A stretch of 46,697 nucleotides of DNA from Actinomycetota bacterium (lineage in GTDB: Bacteria > Actinomycetota > Actinomycetes > Nanopelagicales > Nanopelagicaceae), in NCBI GenBank assembly GCA_009702965.1, contig WLHB01000007.1, positions 1 through 46,697 on the forward strand, read 5' to 3'. Within the stretch, counting starts at the first letter, position 1. Each line of letters begins with the position of its first letter. Both the position numbers and the translations under genes were made by a program. The notes beneath the pieces are model-generated. The model did no database searches. It had not been told where the DNA came from and saw only the letters and a list, made by a program, of their open reading frames with translations. Of this stretch, positions 1-8,663 are shown piece by piece.

Positions 1-1
1 C

Positions 2-517
2 AAGGTTCCTTCTCGTGGACTTATTGGTTTCCGTACCGAGTTCCTTACAGAAACTCGCGGTACAGGTTTACTCCACCACGTCTTTGATGGTTACGAGCCT
101 TGGTATGGCGACATTCGCACACGCGCAACAGGTTCACTTGTTTCAGATCGCATGGGAACAGTTACTTCATACGCTTTGTATGGAACACAAGATCGCGGAA
201 CAATCTTTGTTGAGCCAGGTGATGAGGTTTACGAAGGTATGGTTATCGGCGAGAACTCTCGCAGCGATGACATGGACGTTAACTGTGTTCGCGAAAAGAA
301 ACTTACCAACATGCGCGCATCAGGGACCGATGAATCAGAGCGTTTGATTCCACCTAAGAAGTTGAACATGGAAGGTGCTCTCGAATTCTGTCGCGAAGAT
401 GAATGCGTAGAGGTCACACCTGCTGTGGTTCGTATTCGTAAGGTTGTTCTCGACCAGAACGAGCGCGCACGTGCGACTTCTCGTCAGAAGAAGGCGAACC
501 TGGCTGCAGATAGCTAG
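2..517 (+). CDS. typA: GTP-binding protein TypA/BipA, C-terminal part (5' truncated by window)
   Basis: Only the C-terminal 171 codons are present; the frame is open from base 2 and stops at 515-517. The visible protein carries the conserved TypA/BipA segment beginning [15 protein letters not shown], then [15 protein letters not shown] and GMVIGEN, and ends in the basic tail typical of the family ([14 protein letters not shown]-like). TypA is a ribosome-associated translational GTPase involved in stress adaptation and 50S assembly. The GTPase domain would lie upstream of the window. The 55-bp gap to the next gene holds no clear terminator. Identification is firm from the C-terminal domain alone. 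Confidence 0.93.
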   Translation, partial: KVPSRGLIGFRTEFLTETRGTGLLHHVFDGYEPWYGDIRTRATGSLVSDRMGTVTSYALYGTQDRGTIFVEPGDEVYEGMVIGENSRSDDMDVNCVREKKLTNMRASGTDESERLIPPKKLNMEGALEFCREDECVEVTPAVVRIRKVVLDQNERARATSRQKKANLAADS

Positions 518-572
518 GCCGTTTTCTCTGCAATCTGAGCCTTCTCAACCTTTGTCGGATGACTAGGGTTAA

Positions 573-3500
573 ATGGCGCCTATGAAGTTGATTAAAGAGC
601 CCATCTCTGTCGAACCTTTCGACTTTGATGGTGCCTCTCAATCAGTGATCGCCCACCGTGGTTCACCATTGTTAATTAAAGGTGCAGCGGGTTCGGGCAA
701 GACCACTCTTCTTATTGAATCTGCAATTGCTCGTATTCAAGAAGGCGCGCCATCAGATTCGATTCTCTTTCTCACCTATGGCCGTGAGAGCGCTTCACTT
801 ATTCGCGATGCAATTGCAATTCGTAGCAGTGCAACGGGATATGAACCACTCGCGCGAACATTTCACTCACTAGCTTTTTCGATTCTCAAGATGAAGAGCG
901 GTGATGATTACCGCGAACCGATTCTGTTATCAGGTGCTGAACAAGAGAAAATAATTGCTGACTTACTTGAAGGCGATGTCACCGACGGATATAGAGAGTG
1001 GCCACCAGAGCTACGCGATGGTGATGAGAAATTAGGTAACCCGCTACTTACTCGTGGATTCATTCGCGAACTTCGCGATCTGATGATGCGTGCAAATGAA
1101 CGGAAGATTTCACCACAAGAGTTAGCAACACGTGGGGGACAACTCGGTGAAAAATATTGGTCGCCAGCGGCTGCATTCTGGACCCGCTACGAAGGTGTGA
1201 TGGATTTGGCCGCATCTGGAGCTGGGGATGCCAAAGTTCGCATTGATCCTTCCGAATTGATTAATGCTGCGATTGCACATTTAAAGAACAGCCCAGAACT
1301 TCTTGCAACGCTCCGTAAATCTTTTGCCACAATCCTCATTGATGAGTTTCAAGAATCCGATCCAGCCCAACGCGAACTTCTCGCGCTGATTGCACCGAGT
1401 GATCTTCTGATCGCACTCGATAGCAAGAGCGCGGTGGGTAGATTCCGTGGCGCGGATCCAGATGGTGCCGACTTCGCAGCCCACTCACTCATCGGTGATC
1501 ACGGCATCGTGATCACACTTGAAAGCAACTTTAGAAATCCAGCAAAGCGCGATGCGGTGATGGCAGCGAGTGCGTCAGAAGAGGCTCATCTCATTGCCCA
1601 CCACTGCAAAAAAGCTCATCTACTCGATGGAATCCCGTATTCAGATATGGCGATTATTCTGCGATCGGGTGGTGCGGGTGCATCTGCCATTCGCAGGGCG
1701 TGCATGCAGGCATCAATTCCTACAGTGGGCGAGGTTGAAGCGCTCGGCAACAACGCTGCGATAGCACCGTTCCTATTGTTGGCGCGCATTGCAACTAATC
1801 CAAAGAAATTGACCTTAGCTGATGCTGAAGCGTTACTCACCAGCGAGTTTGGTGGAAGCGATGCGATCTCATTGCGCCGTATTCGCAGGTCGCTTCTGGC
1901 CTCACGTGGCGATGATGATCTTCGTACCGGTTCGACAATGTTGATCGATGCGCTTATCGATGGTGATATTCCCATTGCAGATGCACCTGAACTTAATCGA
2001 GTGCATGCACTTTTATCAGCAGCCCGTAAATCGCTCGCGCGCAAAAATCCAACGGTCCATGATCTCTTGTGGGCAATCTGGAATAACGCGGTGACAAGTG
2101 ATGGAAATAAAGTCAGTGATGCGTGGAGGGATGCAGCCCTTCGTGGAGGTTCTCGCGGCGCTGCCGCCGATCGTGATCTTGATGCAATGATCGTTCTCTT
2201 TGAAAGTGCTGCGCGATTTATTGAACGTTTTCCAGGTGCTGCGCCATCAGTGTTTCTTGACCAGATCAGCGAAGAATTCATTGCAGCAGATGTGATCACA
2301 GCTAAAGGTGTTCGCCCTGATGCGCTAGAAATCCTTACCGTTCATAGCGCTAAAGGTCGCCAATGGCCCTTTGTGATTATCGCTGGTGTGCAAGAAGGAA
2401 TCTGGCCCAACTTAAAGGTGCGTTCGACTCTTCTTGGCGCTGAACGCTTAGTCGAACGTGAACGTCATGGAGATCATCTACCTGATCGTGAACTACAAGC
2501 GATTACTGCATCATCTCTTCTTGAAGATGAACGACGTCTCTTTCATGTTGCACAGACTCGGGCTACATCTGATCTTCTGGTCACGGCAACTTCTCGCGAA
2601 GATGATGAACCATCGATTTTCTTCCATGAAATATATGAAGAAATACATGGTTTTGCAGCCGATTCACCGCAGGCAGCAAAGGCGCTTCCTGCCCGCCCAC
2701 TGACCGCTCCGGCGTTGGTGGCAACACTTCGCCGCAATTTAGCGTCAGAGAATTCCGACTCTGCCGCAGTGCTTCTTGCCACTCTCGCTGCATCAGGAAT
2801 TTCACTGGCTCAAAGTGAGAACTGGGTGGGTGCACGCGCACTATCAACTGATGCACCTGTAGTTAAAGAAGGTGATCCTGTCTATGTTTCTCCAAGTGGA
2901 GCCGAGACATTCACCGAATGCGGAGTGAAGTGGTTCCTTGAAAAAAGTGGTGGAACTAATGGTGACGGCGTTGCGCAGTTGCTGGGTTCTGCAATTCATG
3001 AGTTTGCTCGACTGAAAGTTGAAATTCCAGGAATCACACATGAGCAACTAGTAGAAAAGTTAGAAAGTTCTTGGTCACTTATCGATCAATCAAGTGGATG
3101 GCTTAGCGCAGCTGCCCTTAAGCGCGCTGAACGCATGCTTGAACGATTTGCTCAGTATCACAACGATATCGAAACCAAGAGCGATCGAAGTGTTGTTGGC
3201 GTTGAGATGGATTTCAATATCTCTTTTGGTAACGTCATTGTAAAAGGAAATGCTGATCGTCTTGAAGTCGATAGTGAAGGTAAGTACTTTGTCGTTGACT
3301 TTAAAACTGGAAAGTATCCAATTGGACATAAAGAGGCGCTGACTAACCTACAACTCGCTTGTTACCAGCTCGGTGTCATCATGGGTGGCTTTGGCGACAA
3401 ACTCAAAGGCAATGAGACCAGCGGTTCACACCTTGTCTTTCTTGCTCACGATACAAAAGAGGTCGCACTACGTCATCGCCCAGTAATTGATGCAGATGAG

Positions 3501-3638
3501 GTGCGTACACAACTATCAGTTATCGGTGCCGGGATGGGCGCTGCAACATTTACTGCAACAGTCAATGAGATGTGTCCACGATGTGTTGTTCGGTCATCGT
3601 GCCCGGTACAACCCGCAGGTCAGTCGGTGATTTCATGA
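573..3638 (+). CDS. adnA: AdnA-type helicase-nuclease subunit (UvrD/RecB-like)
   Basis: A 1021-aa protein with an N-terminal UvrD-like motor and a C-terminal RecB-type nuclease, the layout of AdnA of the actinobacterial double-strand-break resection machine AdnAB. Visible motifs: Walker A GAAGSGKTT at about residues 37-45, Walker B/motif II LIDEFQESD near 253, a helicase motif around TVHSAKGRQWPFV near 590, and the nuclease signature VVDFKTGK near 907. A Cys near 783 plus CPRCVVRSSC at about 1001-1010 gives the four-Cys pattern of an Fe-S-containing RecB/AddB nuclease. The stop overlaps the next start as ATGA at 3635-3638, so the two subunits are probably translated in a coupled way. A second ATG at 582 is an alternative start; no strong ribosome binding site separates them. 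Confidence 0.88.
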   Translation: MAPMKLIKEPISVEPFDFDGASQSVIAHRGSPLLIKGAAGSGKTTLLIESAIARIQEGAPSDSILFLTYGRESASLIRDAIAIRSSATGYEPLARTFHSLAFSILKMKSGDDYREPILLSGAEQEKIIADLLEGDVTDGYREWPPELRDGDEKLGNPLLTRGFIRELRDLMMRANERKISPQELATRGGQLGEKYWSPAAAFWTRYEGVMDLAASGAGDAKVRIDPSELINAAIAHLKNSPELLATLRKSFATILIDEFQESDPAQRELLALIAPSDLLIALDSKSAVGRFRGADPDGADFAAHSLIGDHGIVITLESNFRNPAKRDAVMAASASEEAHLIAHHCKKAHLLDGIPYSDMAIILRSGGAGASAIRRACMQASIPTVGEVEALGNNAAIAPFLLLARIATNPKKLTLADAEALLTSEFGGSDAISLRRIRRSLLASRGDDDLRTGSTMLIDALIDGDIPIADAPELNRVHALLSAARKSLARKNPTVHDLLWAIWNNAVTSDGNKVSDAWRDAALRGGSRGAAADRDLDAMIVLFESAARFIERFPGAAPSVFLDQISEEFIAADVITAKGVRPDALEILTVHSAKGRQWPFVIIAGVQEGIWPNLKVRSTLLGAERLVERERHGDHLPDRELQAITASSLLEDERRLFHVAQTRATSDLLVTATSREDDEPSIFFHEIYEEIHGFAADSPQAAKALPARPLTAPALVATLRRNLASENSDSAAVLLATLAASGISLAQSENWVGARALSTDAPVVKEGDPVYVSPSGAETFTECGVKWFLEKSGGTNGDGVAQLLGSAIHEFARLKVEIPGITHEQLVEKLESSWSLIDQSSGWLSAAALKRAERMLERFAQYHNDIETKSDRSVVGVEMDFNISFGNVIVKGNADRLEVDSEGKYFVVDFKTGKYPIGHKEALTNLQLACYQLGVIMGGFGDKLKGNETSGSHLVFLAHDTKEVALRHRPVIDADEVRTQLSVIGAGMGAATFTATVNEMCPRCVVRSSCPVQPAGQSVIS

Positions 3639-6600
3639 TTGAGAAATACTCACCACTTCAAGTCAGCGCCCTTATAAGGAGTGTGGATCCTAGCTTTTAC
3701 GACCCTACCCCCGAGCAGGCTGCCATCATCTCAATCGCTAGTAATCCATTTGAACCCGCTGTTGTAATTGCAGGTGCTGGTTCGGGTAAGACCGAGACAA
3801 TGGCATCTCGCGTGATTTATCTTGTTGCAAATGGTTTTGTAAAACCTGACCAGATCTTGGGTCTCACATTTACCCGTAAAGCAGCAAGTGAGCTCTCTGC
3901 TCGTATTCGCAAACGTCTTCGCCAATTGCAACTCGCAATGGAGAAAGCGGAGCTAGAGGTTCCATTTACAACTCTCGATACATCAGTGACCACATATCAC
4001 TCATATGCCGGTCGCTTACTCAGTGAACATGCGATCCGTTTTGGTATCGATGCTGATGCCCAACCTATGGGTGAAGCCGCGCTCTGGATGTCTGCCAATA
4101 CCTTGGTGAGTACATGGAACGATCCTGATTTTGTATATGAAGGCGCACTCAATACGGCTATTGATGATGTGATGGGGCTGGCATCTTTAGTACTTGAACA
4201 TCAGGTGCCACTGGAATCAATTCGCGCCGCCGATGAGCAAACGTTGGCTGAGCTCGCACAATTTTCTGGCGGACCAAATGATGAGGTCCGTGCTGTTTCA
4301 AAAACTGCTCGCCAAAGAATTGCGCTCTTGCCACTGGTTGAACGATTTATTGAAACGAGACGCAGCGAAGGTGATCTCTCCTTTGATGATCAGATGTCAC
4401 TCGCTGCAGATATCGCAATGAAGTTCCCAGATGTTGCAACGATCGAACGCGGTAAATACGCAGTTGTCTTACTCGATGAATATCAAGATACATCTCAATC
4501 ACAGGTACGTTTACTCTCTGCCCTCTTCGGTAATGGCCATCCTGTCACCGCCGTTGGCGATCCATGCCAATCGATCTATACCTGGCGCGGTGCATCTGCT
4601 GGCACCATCGGATCATTTAAAGATCACTTCCCTAAGGCGCCCGGCTCGAAAGGCCTTGAAATATATGAGTTATTAACCACCTTTAGAAATGATGAAGCAA
4701 TCCTTGAACTTGCCAATGAAATTTCGCAACAGGTGCGCTCACTCGGTGGTCTAGATGTTTCTGCACTTAAACCAAGGCCAGATGCCGGTAAGGGCGATCT
4801 CGTTGTGGGGCTCTTTGAAACTATGGAGGCTGAGGCAAATGCAATCGCTGAATACATTGAGCCGCATTGGAATAACCCAGAGCGTTTAATTGAAGATAGT
4901 AAAGTTCCAAAGAGCTTTGCCGTACTGGTACGAAAGCGTTCACAGATTCCCGCGATTCAAGGAGCGTTACGTAGCGCTGGGATTGAATGTGAAGTTGTTG
5001 GGCTAAGTGGACTTGTCCATGTTCCTGAGATTGCAGATATTGTTGCAATGCTCTCGATTATCGCCGATCCAGATGCTGGTGCATCGCTGATGCGCATGCT
5101 CACTGGTCCTCATATTGCTCTGGGGGCTGCCGATATTGCAGCACTTGGCGCATACTCACGCGCGCTTGCAAAGGAATCCTCGAGTGATAGCCGATCACTT
5201 GTAAAGAAAATTGTTGCAGGAAATCCAGATTCTGCAGAGGCTGATGATCAATTCCTTGGTTCACTCATTGATGCACTCGATGAGATCGCAAAGGCAGATA
5301 AATCTAAATTTAGTGAAGTTGGTTTCCAACGCCTCACCGAATTTGCCGCAGATCTCAGACGGCTTCGTTCTCGCTCTGCCGGAGCGATTACAGATCTCAT
5401 TGCAGAGATCGAGCGTTATCTCAACCTTGAAGTTGAAGTTCTCTTACGTGATGGCACTCGATCAGGTCGCAGACACATTGATCGCTTTATGGATGAGGCA
5501 TCTAAATTTGCCCGTAACGGCGCATCACTAAACGCTTTCTTGCAGTGGCTAGCAATTGCCAGCCGCGAAGAAGGTGGCCTTAAGGCAGGCGCTGCTGAAG
5601 TGAATTTTGATGCTGTACAGATACTTACAATTCATAGCGCAAAGGGCGCTGAATGGGACCTTGTCGCAGTACCAGGGTTAGCTCATGGCACATTCCCGAG
5701 TGATCACAAGGGAGATCCCGATAACTGGATCACCAATGAAAGACATATCCCCTTTGCTCTGAGCGGTGATGGTGGACAACTTCCGGTCTTCTCATGGAGC
5801 GGTGCCACATCTAATGCTGATGCTGGAAAAGCGGTAAAGAAATTTAAAGAACAGTGCAACACATTTAAAGAGCAGGAAGAGATTCGCCTTGGCTATGTCG
5901 CAATGACTCGCGCGAAGACACATCTGATCTGTACATCATCGTGGTGGCGCGATGGTCAGAAGAAAGTTCCGCCTTCATCAATTTTCGAGCAAGCACAATC
6001 TGTTGCAACTCGAGTCGGTCGCATCATCAACCTTGAGGATGCACCGATTGATGGTGAGAAGAATCCACTTCGCGAGAACCCTGCCAGTGCTACCTGGCCT
6101 CTTGATGCGCTAGGTGATCGCAGGCAACGCTTTGATGCAGAGGTCGCACTCGTTACATCAAAAGCACCGGTCTCTCTCGATACAGCGCTCTCTGATTCCA
6201 ACGATGAAGAGATCAGTTCATGGATTCGTGATAGCCAAGCAATAATTAATGAATTTGAGAATTACAAGAACGCTCTAGCAAGCGTGGCTCTGCCTCCTCG
6301 TATGGCGACATCAACGTTGATTGCACTCTATGAAGACCCACAGGCACTTGCACTCTCGATTCGACGTCCGATGCCACGAGCAAGTGATGAATTCTCTCGG
6401 CGCGGAACTGCCTTCCACTTATGGATCGAGAAGCATTTCAATATGCTCACCTTCTTTGATGATGAAGATTTCGATCTCCTTGAGCCGCTCGAAGCAGATC
6501 AGACCCTCGAAGAGTTAAAGAGTGCGTGGCTAGCAAGCACCTGGGCTGGGCGCACTCCTTATGCCGTTGAAGTTCCCTTTGAAACCGTCATTGCTGGCGT

Positions 6601-6865
6601 TCTTATTCGTGGCCGCATTGATGCTGTCTATAAAGAGGGCGATAGTTATGAAGTCATCGATTGGAAAACAGGGTCTAAAAAGCTAGGTAAATCAGCGGCA
6701 ATTCAATTGGCTGTCTATCGCCTAGCGTGGGCGACCTTGAAGAATGTTGAGCTAGAAAAAGTCAGCGCTGCATTCCACTATGTGCCAACCTCGATCACTG
6801 ATCGCCCTGCAGATCTGATGGGACGCGATGAACTTATTGCATTGCTAGAGCAGTTCAATTCTTAA
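3635..6865 (+). CDS. adnB: AdnB-type helicase-nuclease subunit
   Basis: A 1076-aa partner of AdnA. It has Walker A GAGSGKT at residues 47-53, motif Ia LTFTRKAASEL, motif II LLDEYQDTSQSQ, motif III VGDPCQSIYTWRGAS, motif V/VI regions TIHSAKGAEWDLV and LGYVAMTRAK, and a C-terminal RecB-like nuclease motif GRIDAVYKEGDSYEVIDWKTG. Unlike AdnA it lacks a C-terminal Cys cluster. The motor motifs are complete, consistent with AdnB being the translocating motor in mycobacteria (family knowledge). The start is set at 3635 because ATGA overlaps the adnA stop; the frame is open upstream to 3572 inside adnA, but that extension is unlikely. A 9-bp gap separates it from a convergent gene. Confidence 0.88.
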   Translation: MIEKYSPLQVSALIRSVDPSFYDPTPEQAAIISIASNPFEPAVVIAGAGSGKTETMASRVIYLVANGFVKPDQILGLTFTRKAASELSARIRKRLRQLQLAMEKAELEVPFTTLDTSVTTYHSYAGRLLSEHAIRFGIDADAQPMGEAALWMSANTLVSTWNDPDFVYEGALNTAIDDVMGLASLVLEHQVPLESIRAADEQTLAELAQFSGGPNDEVRAVSKTARQRIALLPLVERFIETRRSEGDLSFDDQMSLAADIAMKFPDVATIERGKYAVVLLDEYQDTSQSQVRLLSALFGNGHPVTAVGDPCQSIYTWRGASAGTIGSFKDHFPKAPGSKGLEIYELLTTFRNDEAILELANEISQQVRSLGGLDVSALKPRPDAGKGDLVVGLFETMEAEANAIAEYIEPHWNNPERLIEDSKVPKSFAVLVRKRSQIPAIQGALRSAGIECEVVGLSGLVHVPEIADIVAMLSIIADPDAGASLMRMLTGPHIALGAADIAALGAYSRALAKESSSDSRSLVKKIVAGNPDSAEADDQFLGSLIDALDEIAKADKSKFSEVGFQRLTEFAADLRRLRSRSAGAITDLIAEIERYLNLEVEVLLRDGTRSGRRHIDRFMDEASKFARNGASLNAFLQWLAIASREEGGLKAGAAEVNFDAVQILTIHSAKGAEWDLVAVPGLAHGTFPSDHKGDPDNWITNERHIPFALSGDGGQLPVFSWSGATSNADAGKAVKKFKEQCNTFKEQEEIRLGYVAMTRAKTHLICTSSWWRDGQKKVPPSSIFEQAQSVATRVGRIINLEDAPIDGEKNPLRENPASATWPLDALGDRRQRFDAEVALVTSKAPVSLDTALSDSNDEEISSWIRDSQAIINEFENYKNALASVALPPRMATSTLIALYEDPQALALSIRRPMPRASDEFSRRGTAFHLWIEKHFNMLTFFDDEDFDLLEPLEADQTLEELKSAWLASTWAGRTPYAVEVPFETVIAGVLIRGRIDAVYKEGDSYEVIDWKTGSKKLGKSAAIQLAVYRLAWATLKNVELEKVSAAFHYVPTSITDRPADLMGRDELIALLEQFNS

Positions 6866-6874
6866 TTCAACTGC

Positions 6875-7717
6875 TTACTTCAACTTCAGATCAACAGATA
6901 GCGGCAAGTGATCACTTACTCCAGTTGCAACGGTAGGAAGTTGCGTAGATTCCATGGCAGATCGAGTAAGAATGTAATCAAATTGAATTTTTGCTCCCCA
7001 ACTTGGATATGTTGCTTGGGTTGCTAGCGATCTCCACTTCGAGGCAACGACTGGCAAATTCTTTGGCAGGTTTAAATCCCCGACAATGATTGCCGTTGTA
7101 TTCATTTCTCTCTCTAGTTCAATTGCCCAACCCTTGATTGCGCGAAGTTGTTTGAGGTTATATCCCGGAACAAAGGACAGGTGTGTATTGATCACGGTAA
7201 TTCCATTTACCAAGGTTGCCGCAAGTGCTACACGAGGTTCATCACGAATATAGATTGGCCGGAGTTTTCCTGGATTTGCTTCATCACCTGGAACCAGAAG
7301 TGGCATACCAATGGGTGCGTTACCAAGATCTAGTCGATGCCACTTAGCTACTTCAATCTTTGAGGCGATGCCAATTCCATATCCACCTTGATTTGCTCCT
7401 TCATCCGTGCCTGAGCTATCGCTCTCAGTGATGATTTTTTGATCGTTTGCGTTAAGTTTTCGCCACTTTTCACCTGGTGTTCCAATAATGCACGGAGCAA
7501 ATGCAAAGTGCGGTGCACCAATACTCTGAGCAATCTTTGAAATTTGATTGACATCTGCAGTGCGTGCAAGTCGGTAATCACATTCTTGTACGGCAATCAG
7601 ATCGGGTGCTGGGTCGGTCGCAATTTTCTCGGCGGCCTGGGCTAGGGCAGCGCTATCGGCTACGGGGGTCGGCGGGATCGCCATTCCATGCAGGATATTC
7701 CACGAGGTAATGCGCAT
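6875..7717 (-). CDS. Endonuclease/exonuclease/phosphatase (EEP) family protein
   Basis: About 280 aa of the EEP (DNase I-like) fold. It starts MRITSWNILHG, the usual first strand with the metal-ligand Asn. It continues with IAVQECDYR (catalytic Glu), INTHLSF, VGDLNLP (Asp/Asn pair) and ends with GVSDHLPL (SDH motif), so all catalytic signatures are intact. No signal peptide is visible. The substrate cannot be told; the family contains nucleases, phosphodiesterases and lipid phosphatases. Its position among repair genes suggests nucleic acid, but that is inference. The start at 7717 is favoured over 7759 because a -10-like TAGCCT lies 7 nt upstream on the minus strand, as for leaderless genes nearby, and the longer form would overlap nudC. 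Confidence 0.8.
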   Translation of the reverse strand: MRITSWNILHGMAIPPTPVADSAALAQAAEKIATDPAPDLIAVQECDYRLARTADVNQISKIAQSIGAPHFAFAPCIIGTPGEKWRKLNANDQKIITESDSSGTDEGANQGGYGIGIASKIEVAKWHRLDLGNAPIGMPLLVPGDEANPGKLRPIYIRDEPRVALAATLVNGITVINTHLSFVPGYNLKQLRAIKGWAIELEREMNTTAIIVGDLNLPKNLPVVASKWRSLATQATYPSWGAKIQFDYILTRSAMESTQLPTVATGVSDHLPLSVDLKLK

Positions 7718-7724
7718 AGCGAGC

Positions 7725-7737
7725 AGGCTAGTACCGT
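7725..7737. promoter_or_regulatory. Back-to-back -10 boxes between the EEP gene and nudC
   Basis: In the 28-bp divergent gap, TAGCCT (minus strand, 7730-7725) lies 7 nt before the EEP ATG and TACCGT (plus, 7732-7737) lies 8 nt before the nudC ATG. This spacing predicts leaderless mRNAs from both. No -35 boxes were assigned. Confidence 0.45.
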
Positions 7738-7745
7738 TGCCCCTT

Positions 7746-8663
7746 ATGAGCGCGATCAATAGCCAACCATCACGGATCGACCGCGCCGGCCACCTGCGTG
7801 AAAACCAGGCAACTCTTGATCAGCTCTGGATGCGAGCCAAAATCCTTCAGATCGCACAGGGTCGGATACGAGCAGATGGATATCTAGGTGCAGATCAGGT
7901 CGCATCTCTGATTGCAGATGGTGAATTTAAGGAAGGCTCACGTTACTTTCTCGGTTTAGATGCAGTCTCTGGCGATCCATATTTTGCATGGGATACACGG
8001 TGGACAACTGCACGCACAGATGAAGAGATGAAGATTGGATTTACCACTCTTCGCGAAGTAGGCGCTGCTCTTTCAGATATAGATGTCGAGCTTGCATTGC
8101 ATGCTGTTGCATTAAGTAACTGGCACCAATCGCATCCTTGTTGTGCCAGGTGCGGAGCGCAGACTCGCGTTGATTTAGGCGGGGCAGTTCGTGTCTGCGA
8201 TGCAGATAAGAGCCAACATCATCCACGTACAGATAGCGCTGTCATCGTATTGGTGCGAGATAAAGATGATCGTATTCTTCTTGGACACCAACCAGTCTGG
8301 CCAGAAGGGCGATTCTCATGCTTTGCCGGATTTTTAGAACCTGGTGAAACATTTGAACAATGTGTTGCTCGTGAAGTCTTTGAAGAAGCTGGTGTTGCAG
8401 TTCGTGAGATTTCATATCTTGGTTCACAACCATGGCCATTCCCAGCATCGATCATGATTTCATTTGATGCAGTGACAGATTTTCCTGAAACTGCCCGCCC
8501 TGATGGCGCTGAGATCACTGAGGTGAAATGGTTTACTCGCGATCAACTTCGCGCAGAAGCAAAGGCAGGAACGCTATTGCTTCCACCTTCGATTTCAGTT
8601 GCTCGCAAAATGATTGAACGTTGGTTGGGTGAGACGGCCGTCGGTGGCGAAACATGGAGATAG
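7746..8663 (+). CDS. nudC: NAD(+)/NADH diphosphatase, Nudix family
   Basis: A 305-aa NudC-type Nudix hydrolase, which cleaves NAD(H) and NAD-capped RNA to NMN(H) and AMP. It has an N-terminal domain, a zinc-ribbon region HPCCARCGA...VCDADKSQHHPRTD, the Nudix box GFLEPGETFEQCVAREVFEEAG and the NudC-specific SQPWPFPAS motif after the box. In the zinc region the fourth Cys of the E. coli pattern is Asp (CDAD); from memory other actinobacterial NudC proteins show the same. The start at 7746 gives a -10-like TACCGT 8 nt upstream. The stop overlaps the uvrD2 start by 10 bp. The nudC-uvrD2 pairing also occurs in mycobacteria. Confidence 0.92.
   Translation: MSAINSQPSRIDRAGHLRENQATLDQLWMRAKILQIAQGRIRADGYLGADQVASLIADGEFKEGSRYFLGLDAVSGDPYFAWDTRWTTARTDEEMKIGFTTLREVGAALSDIDVELALHAVALSNWHQSHPCCARCGAQTRVDLGGAVRVCDADKSQHHPRTDSAVIVLVRDKDDRILLGHQPVWPEGRFSCFAGFLEPGETFEQCVAREVFEEAGVAVREISYLGSQPWPFPASIMISFDAVTDFPETARPDGAEITEVKWFTRDQLRAEAKAGTLLLPPSISVARKMIERWLGETAVGGETWR

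Noticed and set aside
1616-2299. Long open frame on the minus strand opposite adnA (227 codons)
   Set aside because: It is a shadow of adnA codon usage: no start signal, Ser/Arg/Ala-rich low-complexity translation, and complete overlap with a clear helicase-nuclease gene.
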